Assembly: GCA_949358305.1 (NCBI GenBank) | Contig: OX442314.1 | Span: 46,076,581 to 46,136,580, forward strand | Reading direction: 5' to 3' | DNA length: 60,000 bases | From: Strigamia acuminata | Lineage: Eukaryota > Arthropoda > Chilopoda > Geophilomorpha > Linotaeniidae | Part shown: positions 48,651-59,394 of the stretch, one piece after another | Numbering within the stretch: position 1 is the first letter of the stretch | Layout: the number at the start of each line of letters is the position of its first letter | Program-made: the position numbers and the translations under genes | Notes under the pieces: model-generated | Databases searched by the model: none | Told to the model about the DNA's origin: nothing | The model's input: the letters and a program-made list of their open reading frames with translations, nothing else

Positions 48651-50195
48651 TGAAAGAGCGACACTGGAAAGAGCGCTCGCTGAAAAGAGCGACGCTGAAA
48701 AGAGCGCTCACTGAAAAAAGCGACACAGGAAAGAGCGACGCAGGAAAGATTGCTAATCGCCAAACAAAACATAAAAGACGTCTACTTCTTATTATCATTC
48801 CTGAAATTAGAATAGTATTTGAAACTCGGCACACGATTGCACAATTCCAAGTCAAAAGTTTAACCTAGATTTGGCCCACTATATTCAATCGCCCCATGCG
48901 ACATGACAAAACTCGTATGACAAGTGAAGTATTAAAAAAGAAAAGAGGAAAATCGAGGTAAAGTTGATTTTTATCCTGCGCTGTATGCTGGCAACACGTT
49001 TTGATGATGCGTCAAGAAATTTTGTTTGTAACGTCGCTTATACGTGCGACGCTCTTTCGTGCGACGCACTTCGACGGGGTCGCTCTTTCGTGCGACGCAC
49101 TTCGACGGCGTCGCTCTTATGAGGCGTCGCTATTTTCAGCGACGCTTAAATGAAGCGAAATTGCGCTTCAAAAGAGCGACGTCGCTCTTTTAAGCGTCGC
49201 TATTCTGGTGTTTTCCGAAAAAAACATGAAAAAAGCAGGAAAAAATAAAATAATCACTGAAAAATCAAAGAAACCGAGGGGAAAACGTTGTTAAAACGTC
49301 AACGCGGTCTAAGTTTCGGCCTTTTGCGGTCCGCATTCGGACCGCGGGCCGCCAGTTGCCGACCGCTGCTTTAAGGTGTAAAAAATGGGGACGAGAAACT
49401 TTAATATCTATGGAACAGGGGGCACTATGTGTTATTAAGTGTTTTATAGTGAATTATAAGTATACAATTTAAATGAAATAAAATACAAAAATAAGTTTTA
49501 CTAACTGAATGGAAAAGGGGATCTTGAGAAATCCTAGTGCAAAAGATATGCGAAGCATCTCTATGTTTATGCATAGATATAAATATTACACAGGACTATT
49601 TTATGTGTAAAAAATGGGGACAGGAAACTTTAATATACAGGGTGTCCTAAAAGTCTGGTTCCCTCCAAATATTTCCTGAGCAATTGCATCTAGGCCAATT
49701 TTGATGAAGCAATAGTATAGGAAGTTGGGTGAGAGCAATCCAATGACGTCATCAAATTTGACCTTGAAGGTCATTTTCAAGGTCATTCACTTGCTAACTT
49801 CTAAACCAATCAGGTTAGAGCAAAAAAGTCAATTACAAAGTTGTAGAGAACCATCAAATTAGTACTATCCAATTGATGTTAATCATCTTTAGTTAAATTT
49901 TTTCTTTTTAAAAAGAAACAATGCTAGTAGGGATTTTCGTTCGAATCCTGGGTCGCGGGACCGTCCCAGTAAATACTAAACTCTATTCCAAAAAGTATTA
50001 CAAATACTCCCATTGGTTGGGAGATTCATATTTTGTCTCTAGTTCAGTTGTGTCTTGAATATGATGCTGTTTTCAGATTCCAGTAGACTTGTGCGAAGAT
50101 TTATAAAGTGTCTTGTTTTGGGTTAAAATTTTGGTTTGGGAATTTTAATTCTAACATTTCTAGTGTAGTTTTACCTACTGATTTCATTTCTGATA
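48651..50195. repeat. Tandem duplication, copy 2
   Basis: Same as copy 1, but with 299 extra bases at about 48940-49238 rich in inverted GCGACG units. The insertion point is flanked by A runs, so copy 1 probably lost this piece. Includes the second Tc1-like TIR remnant (from 49638) and a perfect 22-bp palindrome at 49170-49191. Confidence 0.8.
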
Positions 50196-50266
50196 TTATT
50201 TTAATGATTTAATTTAATGATTTGATAACCTGGTGTTATGAATCTCCCAACCAATGGGAGTATTTG
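50001..50266. mobile_element. MITE with 30-bp perfect TIR, TA target
   Basis: The left end CAAATACTCCCATTGG... and the right end ...CCAATGGGAGTATTTG are exact complements over 30 bp, flanked by TA at 49999-50000 and 50267-50268. 266 bp, no ORF. A partial copy without its right end sits at 48456-48650 in the first duplicate. Confidence 0.75.
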
Positions 50267-50268
50267 TA

Positions 50269-50840
50269 GAGATGAGATTTTTGCGGAAAATTTTTATCCT
50301 CCAAAATGTTTTCTTAGTTGTGGATAATGCAAATGGAGCATTTTTAGAGAATAATTTTTGCAATTGGAGGTACTTTTAAGTCCGCAATTGCCGTAATCCG
50401 ATTGTTATACTGCAATTTTTGCGGATAATCCGCAATTGGCCGATTTGGGGGGGTTTCTTGCAAAAATCACGTAATAATTTCGTTTGGAAACTTCAAAATT
50501 CGTTTGAAAGCTTCAAATTTTGTTTGAAAACTTTAAATTTTGTTTAAAAACTGTAAACTGCCTTTAAAAACTTCAAATTTATTTTATAAACTTCAAATTT
50601 CCTTTAAAAACTTCAAATTTCCTTTAAAAGCTTCAAATTCCCTTTCAAAGCTTCAAATTCCCTTTCAAAGCTTCAAATTCCCTTTAAAAACTTCAAATTT
50701 CGTAGAAAACCTTGAAATTTTGGTCAAAAACTTCCCGGATGAGCCCGCAATAGGTCCGCAATAAGTCCGCAAAATGCCGTTTTTTAATGTCGCTTTCCAC
50801 CCGCAATTTCACTGTTTTAAGTCCGCAAAAATCTCATCTC
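50269..50840. mobile_element. MITE with internal minisatellite, TA target
   Basis: Ends GAGATGAGATTTTTGCGGA and its exact complement (19 bp), flanked by TA (50267-50268, 50841-50842). 572 bp. The arms also carry several inverted copies of tccgcaat; the middle is the 50475-50735 minisatellite. It shares its left TA with the MITE at 50001-50266, so it inserted exactly at that element's border. Confidence 0.75.
50475..50735. repeat. Minisatellite, about 20-bp units
   Basis: About 13 imperfect copies of a unit like cttcaaattccctttaaaaa. They give an artificial repetitive ORF (KLQIPFQSF...). Confidence 0.8.
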
Positions 50841-50842
50841 TA

Positions 50843-51123
50843 ATGATAACAAAGGGAATTGCGACATGCTTAAAACTACACTAATTGCTGAGTTGAGGGC
50901 CGTTGTTGCGGGATTTTACATCGCAAAAATTCCTAAACGATTCATGCTCCAGTGATGCCAAAACAAACTCCAGCGCACTTGAAGTTCTATCTCGGTTAAT
51001 TGGATCCAAATAATTGTGTTTCAGCTCCCTGCACGTTCGCAGCTTCGCATATGCACTCGGAGTGCCTTGAAACACCTATGTAGAGACAATACTATGGAAA
51101 TTTTTTTCATACATGTTTACAAA
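50843..51123. other. No recognised feature
   Basis: Single-copy-looking sequence between the MITE and the Tc1 element; only a short minus ORF (50881-51075) without similarity I recognise. Confidence 0.45.
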
Positions 51124-51125
51124 TA

Positions 51126-53998
51126 CAGGGTGGAACAAAAGTCTGTTCCCCTCAAATATTTCCTGAGCAATTGCATCTAGGCCAACTTTGATGAAGCGAT
51201 CATATAGGAAGTTGAGTGAGAGCAATCCAATGATGGCGTCAAATTTGACCTTGAAAGCCATTTTCAAGGTTATTCACTTGCTAACTTCCAAACCAATCAG
51301 GTTAGAGCAAAAAAGTCAATTACAAAGTTGAAGAGCACCATTTGTTTAGTCAATATCCACTTTTAAATCTTATTGTTACCTTATCTTATCATGTGAAAAA
51401 AGTGAAAATATAAATTTCAAAACTCAAAAAAAAATTTGACAAAAAAAAATCAGAAACTAAGCATGTTAACTGAACATAAAAACTTAACTGTCAGTTCAGC
51501 TTGTCACGGTCCAGGGTTACGCGCACGAGTTCTACGCGCTTTTTCCCCTGTGTTTCCAATTGTTTTGTTGGCATAATTCGTGCATTGTTTGTTTTGTTCG
51601 TTCATTAAACCTAATTCCTAGTCCTACCTTATTTTGTGTTGAAGTTTGTTATGTTAGTTTCTCCTAACTTTTTCTTATTTTGTTTCAATTTCGACCTTTC
51701 TTTCCTGGTTTACTTTCTTTTCTCTATGTTTTGTTTTGCATATTTCTAAACCTTCAATGCATCGTCATGAGTCATACCCATTTGGTATGCACCGATGCAT
51801 TTGATTGGTTTCCTGACCTTTCCGTGATTGGTTAAGCTTGGCCCAGTCTATTCTGGACCAAGTTTAGCTCTCACCTCTTTTTCCTTTTTCAAGTCAGTTG
51901 TGCTTTGAGCTTTGAATGTGTAAGAGCTTTAACTAGCCGGTATTCTCACAAGCCTGCATAATTCACTTGGGAGCTGATATTTTGCTTTCCCATTGCTCAG
52001 TGTGGACCAATTTCCTGACCACTGAGTTTTTTCCATTTTCACCACATTTGAATACGCATTTCGTTCGTTTTTATTCCATTTGAATTCCTTTGTTTTCTCC
52101 CTTTGTTTATTTTAGCAACGTGACGTGTGCCTCAGAACAGGGCAAGATTTATGTAGCCATTATTTCCGTGTCTAGTTTCTTTTCGGGCGTGCTGCCTTGC
52201 ATTTGCTTGGTCAGTACGCGTCAATTTCCAAATTTCTTTGGTTTCAACATTTCTGTCTCCATTTTTAAGGCTTGGTAAGGCCCGGTAAAAAATAAAATTG
52301 TGTAAAGACTAGAGGTATTTGGAGTGTATGCCACCAACTTCCGGTGTACATTGACTGCCGGGCAGGTACTCAAACCAGGCTCCTGAGATACTGCATTTCA
52401 AAACGTGTCTAATTTAATCTTAGAAACGCGATTCATTACAAGCTGATCCTAATAAGTGCTTGCTTTTCAGTACAAAGTTCTCACGTTCATTTCCCAGAAA
52501 AACTCAAAAAATTTCCAGATCCAAATTTCAGACATTATGTCAGAATACACAAACCAAGAAATGGTAGACATGATGTTCTGCTATGGTGCAGCAAATGAAG
52601 ATGGTGCAGCCGCAACTAGGTTGTACAGTGCAAAATATCCAAATCGACGTCATCCAGTACCACGAACACTTCGATCAATTGTTCAGAGATTCCGGGAAAC
52701 GGGAAGTGTACAGTCACGTCCTCGACAAGGTCGGCCAAGAACAGTGACAAATGATGACATGAGCACAACAATTCTGGCAGCAGTAGGAGCAAACCCACAT
52801 CTCAGCAGCAGAGCAATTGCTAATGATGTTGGTTGTGCCCATACATCTGTGTTAAGAGTACTGCACACCAATCATTTCCATCCATACCATTTACACTGCC
52901 ACCAAGAACTTCATGGAACTGATTTCAATACTCGAGCAGAGTATTGTGACTGGTTCCTAACCCAAACTGATAATGATGAACTGTTTCCTCAAAAAGTCTT
53001 GTGGTCAGACGAGGCCCAATTCTCACGCAATGGAACTGTCAACAGACACAATCTCCATTATTGGGCTTCAGAAAATCCTAGATGGTTACGCCAAGTAGCA
53101 CACCAAGTAAATTGGCGCTGTAATGTGTGGTGTGGAATCTACAACAAAGAAATCATTGGTCCTGTGTTCTTCAATGGCACTTTAACAGGCCAGCGTTATT
53201 GTGATCTCATCTTGACAAATACAGTTGAGGAGTATGTTGACAACTTACCACTGGCCTCGGCACGTCAAATGTGGTATCAACATGACGGTGCCCCTCCACA
53301 TTTCGCACTTGCTTCTCGTCAGCATTTAAATGCCTTATTTGGAATTCATTGGATTGGACGAGGAGAGCCAATAGCATGGCCACCAAGATCTCCTGACCTA
53401 ACACCATTAGACTTCTTTCTTTGGGGTCATGTAAAAGATGTTGTCTACAAAACTCAGCCAGCATCTATAGATGAAATCAAAGATCGAATAACAGCAGCAT
53501 GTGCTGGAATCACACCACAAACAATCGATGCAGTGTACAAATCTACACAAAACCGAGCAGAATTGTGTCTTGGTGCTGGTAGTCGGCACATTGAGCAAAT
53601 ACTGGACTAATTATCCTTTCCTTATCCTCATTATTCTAATACAGAAGTTAAAGAAAACTTCAATTTGATTTGATTTGATTTTTTTCTAGTAACTGAGGAA
53701 GTTTTGAAATTTATGTTTTCACTTTTTTCACAAGATAAGAAAAGGTAACAATAAGATTTAAAAGTGGATATTGACTAAACAAATGGTGCTCTTCAACTTT
53801 GTAATTGACGTTTTTGCTCTAACCTGATTGGTTTAGAAGTTAGCAAGTGAATAACCTTGAAAATGGCCTCCAAGGTCAAATTTGACGCCATCATTGGATT
53901 GCTCTCACCCAACTTCCTATATGATCGCTTCATCAAAGTTGGCCTAGATGCAATTGCTCAGGAAATATTCGAGGGGAACAGACTTTTGTTCCACCCTG
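51126..53998 (+). mobile_element. Tc1/mariner element (DD41D) with long TIRs
   Basis: 2,873 bp starting CAGGGTGGAACAAAAGTCTG and ending with its exact complement, flanked by TA (51124-51125, 53999-54000). Inverted arms are about 298 bp (51126-51423, 53700-53998), unusually long, with few mismatches. It encloses one intact transposase. Two related single-arm remnants are at 48093 and 49638. Intact ORF and similar arms suggest a recent, possibly active copy. Confidence 0.92.
52537..53610 (+). CDS. Tc1/mariner transposase, DUF4817 + DDE_3, DD41D
   Basis: 357 codons from ATG 52537 (the frame is open further upstream but only with a GTG). N-terminal DUF4817-type helix-turn-helix (YTNQEMVDMMFCYG ... 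RRHPVPRTLRSIVQRF), then a second HTH and a GRPR-like linker (RQGRPRTVTNDD). Catalytic Asp at residue 158 (LWSDEAQF), 250 (WYQHDGAPPHF) and 292 (PDLTPLDFFLWG), with 41 residues between the last two, i.e. DD41D. It binds the TIRs and cuts and pastes the element into TA sites. All three acidic residues are present, so catalytic activity is plausible. This architecture is widespread in arthropods. Confidence 0.92.
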   Translation: MSEYTNQEMVDMMFCYGAANEDGAAATRLYSAKYPNRRHPVPRTLRSIVQRFRETGSVQSRPRQGRPRTVTNDDMSTTILAAVGANPHLSSRAIANDVGCAHTSVLRVLHTNHFHPYHLHCHQELHGTDFNTRAEYCDWFLTQTDNDELFPQKVLWSDEAQFSRNGTVNRHNLHYWASENPRWLRQVAHQVNWRCNVWCGIYNKEIIGPVFFNGTLTGQRYCDLILTNTVEEYVDNLPLASARQMWYQHDGAPPHFALASRQHLNALFGIHWIGRGEPIAWPPRSPDLTPLDFFLWGHVKDVVYKTQPASIDEIKDRITAACAGITPQTIDAVYKSTQNRAELCLGAGSRHIEQILD

Positions 53999-54002
53999 TA
54001 TA

Positions 54003-54305
54003 TCATATCACCTTCTGAGCCGTAACAATCATCTTTTTAGGAATGTTAAATTTGACAGGTGCGGTCAGTAGCCATCTAATTTTTGCATCAGCAAAGTGTT
54101 TGCTGTTAATCTGTCGAGTGATGGAGAATAGGACATCAGCAAGGTAACTCTGTTGGGACCGAGAATAAAATTCATGACGAATGTGCTTGTACCTATTCAT
54201 TGCACTCGTCAACAGGAACAGATGATTTTCTAAGGGGCGAGGATTTTTAAGTTTGAATAGTTCAGTATCGAAGCTAGTGAGCATGTCCGCAATCAACGCG
54301 TCCAA
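54003..54305 (-). CDS. Hypothetical 100-residue ORF
   Basis: Opens from ATG 54305, reading LKNPRPLENHLFLLTSAMNRYKH in balanced composition, which looks more protein-like than neighbouring chance ORFs. I recognise no family. It abuts the Tc1 element, which may have cut it. It may be an exon or a remnant of an unidentified gene. Confidence 0.25.
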   Translation of the reverse strand: MDALIADMLTSFDTELFKLKNPRPLENHLFLLTSAMNRYKHIRHEFYSRSQQSYLADVLFSITRQINSKHFADAKIRWLLTAPVKFNIPKKMIVTAQKVI

Positions 54306-54335
54306 TAGGACAGTCTGGAAAACTATTTTTCCATT

Positions 54336-55306
54336 TGTAACACGTGTTACATAGCCTGCCTCGTCCGTTTGTCCTAAAGAAATTAAATTCTTCCGAAAAT
54401 GAAATATAAACGAAAGAATTAAATGAAGGATTTAATTAAGTTAGCGATTAAAACTAGGGAGAAAAAGATGAGAGAAGGAGCGGGAAATGTGTCAAGTGAA
54501 CGGTTACACTCACTTGAAACAAAGGGAAGGGCGCGCACAACGACGGTTAATCGTTGAGCGCGAATATTTGGCGCGCAACAAACAGCTATTTGTTGCGCTC
54601 GGAAAATGGCGAGACAGACTCGCCTGAGAAATATTATTTCTCGTTGAAAACGATGACTTTCTATCTGTAAACTCCGGAGTAAAGCTCACAGGTGGTTTAC
54701 AGATATCGGCGATGGTTCTCTACGAGAAGTTTTGCCGTTGACGACGACGACGAGAGTACCAGAGTAAACTCGATGGCGCTCTCACAATATTTGACAACGA
54801 GCGGGCACAAATTCCTTCGCTCGTGCTATGGCGATGAACAGTGAACTCCGGAGTAAAGCTCGCAGGTGGTTCACTGTCTTCTCACGATGGTTGATGGCGA
54901 CGGGTTGCTCGATCGGCGATGGCGAGTCTCGGAACAAGTCAACGGGACTCGACGACGGCGGGTGAGCGGAGTTTCTCGGGCGTTACCCGAAATTCGTAGT
55001 CTGTACGCAAATGTCGCTGGTTCCACCGAATTTATTCAGCGGAAACAGCAATGTCTCTTAACTCACCAAAACGTGTAAACCCGGTCAGCACTTGGAATCC
55101 TTTTGTTTGAAGTTCTTCAGTGATGATCATTTGGGTTGTTGTTGTTGGTGTGTCAGTGTCAAGAGTGGGCCAAACCGCCAAAATTTGGGGTTTTATGCAC
55201 TCTCGAAATCTGCGCAATAAATATGTGCAGATTGATAATTTTGGCACAACAAAGGATTTTGTTGCGCCAAAAGCCGTTATTATTGCACCATAACCGTTGG
55301 CTGTGG
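54336..55306 (-). repeat. Hairpin-rich LTR-like sequence, interrupted by a solo LTR
   Basis: Perfect hairpins in a row: TCAAGTGA/TCACTTGA (54492-54517), CAACGA/TCGTTG (54538-54556), GCGCAACAAA/TTTGTTGCGC (54573-54598), GGCGAG/CTCGCC (54608-54624), GAGAAAT/ATTTCTC (54626-54642), ATCTGTAAAC/GTTTACAGAT (54663-54704), ACGAGC/GCTCGT (54797-54824) and ACAGTGAAC/GTTCACTGT (54838-54877). Two enclose the same core GGAGTAAAGCTC. It may continue after the solo LTR to ...GGTCACCACA at 56529, making one minus-strand LTR; no target duplication was found, so this is tentative. Confidence 0.45.
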
Positions 55307-56378
55307 TGCGGCGATCCGGGTTTTTACTTATTAAATTATACAAACTTAACAAGCAATCGTCGGTGAGATGCCGTACAGGACTTCTACTCTGTGACCAAAT
55401 GGTTGTCTAGGGGAATGATTTTTACACAGAGAGTAAAAGGAAAAATTAGATAGTTTTAATTATTCAAAATACAAATGAGATATATGCAAAATAATAATGT
55501 TTGGGGTCGATCTGGCTTCTTCTTTGAATATAAACTCACAGTTGACCGTTGGCTCCAAGATGGCGTCGACGGCGTCGTGTGAGCGCGGGATTTTAGCGGA
55601 GTAAACTCAACGCTAAAATACGCCTCTAAATATTCTAAAATCCTCACGGAGTAAGCTCAACACGAGAATACGTCTTGCACACAGCGGTTTGATTATTACG
55701 GAGCAAGCTCGACGTAACAATCCGTCTTAACCCAGTTCGCCTTGTGGAGTTAAACTCAACACAAAGCCTTCAAATTGACAGAGCAAGCTCAATGTCAATT
55801 CCACACAGAAATGGCTTAAATTACGCGTAGTAATTCAAGCAGAAAGGCGCTATTCCGTACAGTTGGCACGGACCAGCAATGAATCTCAACTCTTCCAGAT
55901 ATCACAGATCACACTTAGCAGGGTTTGGCATAAGTTTGACACAGATGTGAATGGTTTGGAAGCAGAATCAAGAATATCGGAAGAGTGGGCCAAAACCGTT
56001 TGGCTCACTCCTAAATCTGCTCAGTAAAGCTGCGCAGATGACGAGTTGCACAAAGATCACACACGGCCGCCTTCGGGTCGTGTGCAACAATTGAGCCGGG
56101 CACGCGCGAGGGGAAGGGATGCTCCGCCCAGGCACACGCCTAGCAGCATCATCAAAGCAATGCACGCTGCAACGTGATTGGTTGACGCTGTTGCTGGGCC
56201 AAAACTTGCTGCAAGACACGATATTATTTGGGTAATATTGTGTCTTGTTTTATATTTAATTAAGATATATTTTATTTCAATTTACATTGAAACAAAACAT
56301 ATAAACTTGTTGAATATGTTTCTAAGACAATTTGGAAATATGGTGCGCACTCAAATGGGAATATTTGAGGTCACCACA
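55307..56378 (-). repeat. Solo LTR of the element I/II family
   Basis: 1072 bp, TGCGGCGATC...GTCACCACA on the plus strand, flanked by a perfect 4-bp duplication GTGG (55303-55306, 56379-56382). Its sequence near 55310-55530 is like the left LTR of element I (subfamily B). Left by LTR-LTR recombination of a full element. Confidence 0.9.
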
Positions 56379-56529
56379 GTGGGAAGAGTGGAGTGTGCCG
56401 AACACACTTCGAACATGTGCCAAACATAAATATTACCAGAATAAAATGTAAAATACAACTTCTTCCGTGGTGACTCTTTTATTAATAAAAACACATTAAA
56501 TTAAATAAAAGTGGCTCAGGGTCACCACA

Positions 56530-57161
56530 ACACAGAACAAAACATAGCTTATAATGTCGTTCGTTTTTTCTTTCCCTCGAAAACAACTGCGGCATTTACA
56601 TTTTCTGTTGTATTGTAAGAAGCGTGTAGTTTATCAAATCATAACAATGTTCTGTTGATAAAAAGAGAAGACCGAATTAGGCCTAATGGCCACACAATAA
56701 GCATTATATAAAGTATTCCACAGCGCATGATGGTTATACACTTATATTATTTATCTAGACTGTGTCGAAATTAAATATAAAAATGAATATCGTAATTACT
56801 ATGAAAATTAAGATGGCAATGCATGCATTCTTTTATTTTTGCTTTCAATAGTGCATTGCAACTGTACATAAATGTAAATCGTGTGTAGAAACGGTTATAA
56901 AATAACCATATGAAAACTGCGTTTAAATAATGAAACGGCTTCATAATTTGCTAATTGAGGCAAAATGCGACATAATGAGATGAGAAGATCGAAACGTGTT
57001 TCTGCGAGAAACAAATCAATTTGATTATTTTTTTAAAAAAAATGACTGTCGTCAAATTTTGCATTTTTGGATTTTCAACCAACCAAAACAAACTCAAAAA
57101 TTAGGCAGTATGTAGTAATAAATGGATCATATAAGGCACAGATTTGGTTTGGGTTGGCTCG
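56530..57161. other. No recognised feature
   Basis: AT-rich DNA without a supported ORF or terminal repeat, between the LTR-like region and the Foldback element. Confidence 0.45.
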
Positions 57162-57170
57162 GCGGTTTCA

Positions 57171-58442
57171 GGGATGGACTAATCGGCAGCTGTCAATCGT
57201 CAGCTGTCAGCTGTCAGCTGGCAGCTGGCAGCTGACGAATCGGATTATGTCGCTAATCCGCAAAAAACGCCGAAACTAATCGGCAGCTGGCAGCTGTCAA
57301 TCGTCAGCTGCCGCCGATTTTTGGCTCCGGTTTTCGACCGTCTGCTGCGCCGGTTTTTGGCCGACAGCTGCCGGTAGCTGCGTCGGTTTTAGACCGGCAG
57401 CTGCGCTGGTTTTGACCGGCAGCTGGGCCGGTTTTGGGCCGGCAGCTGCGCCGGTTTTCGATCGTCAGTTGCCGGCGATTTTCGATCGTCAGCTGCCGCC
57501 GATTTTTGACGTACAGCTGACGATTTTTGAATTTGATGGCAGCATTTTCGATCGTGTATTTGACCGGCAGCTGCGCCGGTTTTAGATCGGCAGCTGCGTC
57601 GATTTTCGACTGGCAGTTGCGACGATTTTTGACCGTCAGCTGCTGGTTTTCGACCGTCAGCGCTATGAAATACACATGAAATACACGTGAAATACTACAA
57701 AATATGAAATGAAATACTACAAATAAATATGAATATGAATATATATGAATATAAATGAATATAAATGAATACAAATGAATACAAATATAAATTAATAAAT
57801 ATAAATGAAATAAATACTACAAATGAAATGAAATACTACAAATGAAATGAAATACTGTCGGGCCAAAATCGCCGGCCAAAAATCGTCAGCTGTACGTCAA
57901 AAATCGCCGGCAGCTGACGATCGAAAACCGGCGCAGCTGCCGGCCCAAAACCGGCCCAGCTGCCGGTCAAAACCAGCGCAGCTGCCGACCAAAAATCGCC
58001 AGCTGTCCGCCAAAAATCAATCGCCGGCAGCTGCCGGCCCAAAACCGGCCCAGCTGCCGGTCAAAACCAGCGCAGCTGCCGACCAAAATTCGTCAGCTGT
58101 ACGTCAAAAATCGGCGGCAGCTGACGATCGAAAATCGCCGGCAACTGACGATCAAAAACCGGCGCAGCTGCCGGCCCAAAACCGGCCCAGCTGCCGGTCA
58201 AAACCAGCGCAGCTGCCGGTCTAAAACCGACGCAGCTACCGGCAGCTGTCGGCCAAAAACCGGCGCAGCTGACGGTCGAAAATCGGAGCCAAAAATCGGC
58301 GGCAGCTGACGATTGACAGCTGCCAGCTGCCGATTAGTTTCGGCGTTTTTTACGGATTAGCGACATAATCCGATTCGTCAGCTGCCAGCTGCCAGCTGCC
58401 AGCTGACAGCTGACGATTGACAGCTGCCGATTAGTCCATCCC
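57171..58442. mobile_element. Foldback-type element built of CAGCTG minisatellite
   Basis: 1,272 bp between exact 9-bp duplications GCGGTTTCA (57162-57170, 58443-58451). Ends GGGATGGACTAATCGGCAGC and its complement. Each arm is about 500-600 bp of imperfect ~20-25-bp units around cCGGCAGCTGcgccggttttgg. The middle (about 57665-57855) is AT-rich simple sequence (atgaatataa, gaaatactacaa). Long repeat-made inverted arms plus a 9-bp duplication are the hallmarks of Foldback elements, related to MULEs. No transposase inside, so non-autonomous. Confidence 0.88.
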
Positions 58443-58619
58443 GCGGTTTCATTTTTCTACATTCCCGAACAAACTGAAATTCAAAACTTGAAATTCCATT
58501 TTCATATACACCCAATTCTGTTTTTACGCAGTGGATACATTCCAGAAAAAAACCGTGTTGTTAATGTTATAGACGTTCGTGTTTTTGTTTTGTCATGTTA
58601 AAAGATACAAAAACAAACT

Positions 58620-59080
58620 CAAAAACACTGAGAACACAACTTTTTGAATTTTAAAAATTGCCATTAAAAAAAGCGTGTTAAATCAAAAGAAATTGTGAAA
58701 AAACGGAATTGAATTTATTTATTTATTGTACTTTAGAAATATCTTCATATTTAACATGCGGAACAACACGTCCGTGCACAGGCCCGGCATCAATCTTCAC
58801 CGAGCAAGTAAACTTCTGCGGGTGAATGTCCAACAAAAGCGCAGTAAACCAACGATAAGCCCCGTTCACAATTTTCACCCGCTGCCCAATTCCGGTATAA
58901 CCGTCTCTAAATGCACCTGATCCAACTTGAAAACATCTCCACCATCCAACATCCTCACAATCGCTTCAAAACCTCCACGAACCTGCAACACAACACCTTT
59001 CTTCCTATAATACTTCTCCCCAACGACTGCGTCACAATCTTCACCACAATCCCTTCGTGCAAACAATTCTGCTTCCTATT
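58620..59080 (-). pseudogene. KIN17: KIN17 C-terminal fragment (second copy) with 3' flank
   Basis: On the minus strand about 115 codons match KIN17 from RKQNxLHEGIVVKIV through KYYRKKGV, FEAIVRMLDGGDV and IDAGPVHGRV to KYEDISKVQ and stop (58723-58725). At least two frameshifts relative to the main copy: one G lost in the GGGGG before GAGAAG, and another near the PELG/PGIG segment. The 3' flank (ttttgatttaacacg) also matches the flank at 17967 and 32124. The fragment starts abruptly at about 59080, so it is a truncated duplicate. Confidence 0.85.
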
Positions 59081-59090
59081 TTGTGATGTT

Positions 59091-59394
59091 CGGACTTCAT
59101 TTGTTACAAAGTAACAAAGTAACAAACGAAAAACCGAAGTCGTAATTGCTGCCAAAAATGGCAGTTTTATCGATAAAATGCGATATTAATAGGAATTTTT
59201 TTGTGATTTTAATGAGGAAATTGGTTAATTTGTTTTATTTTATGTTGTGGGGTTTGTTTTTAGGTGCAAAATCGCAAAAAATTAAAATTACTCTATTTTT
59301 GTTATTAAAATTAGGATGTTGGTTTATTTTATTTTATTTATTGTCTATTTACGGGTTTTTGTTTGATTTTGGATTTAAAATTGAATTGAATTGA
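59091..59394. other. No recognised feature
   Basis: AT-rich; a short acaaagta repeat near 59104-59124. No supported ORF. Confidence 0.4.

Noticed and set aside
57304-57774. 156-codon minus ORF and its plus-strand relative at 57847-58224
   Set aside because: The frames come from the CAGCTG minisatellite of the Foldback arms; the product is a translated tandem repeat without domain character.
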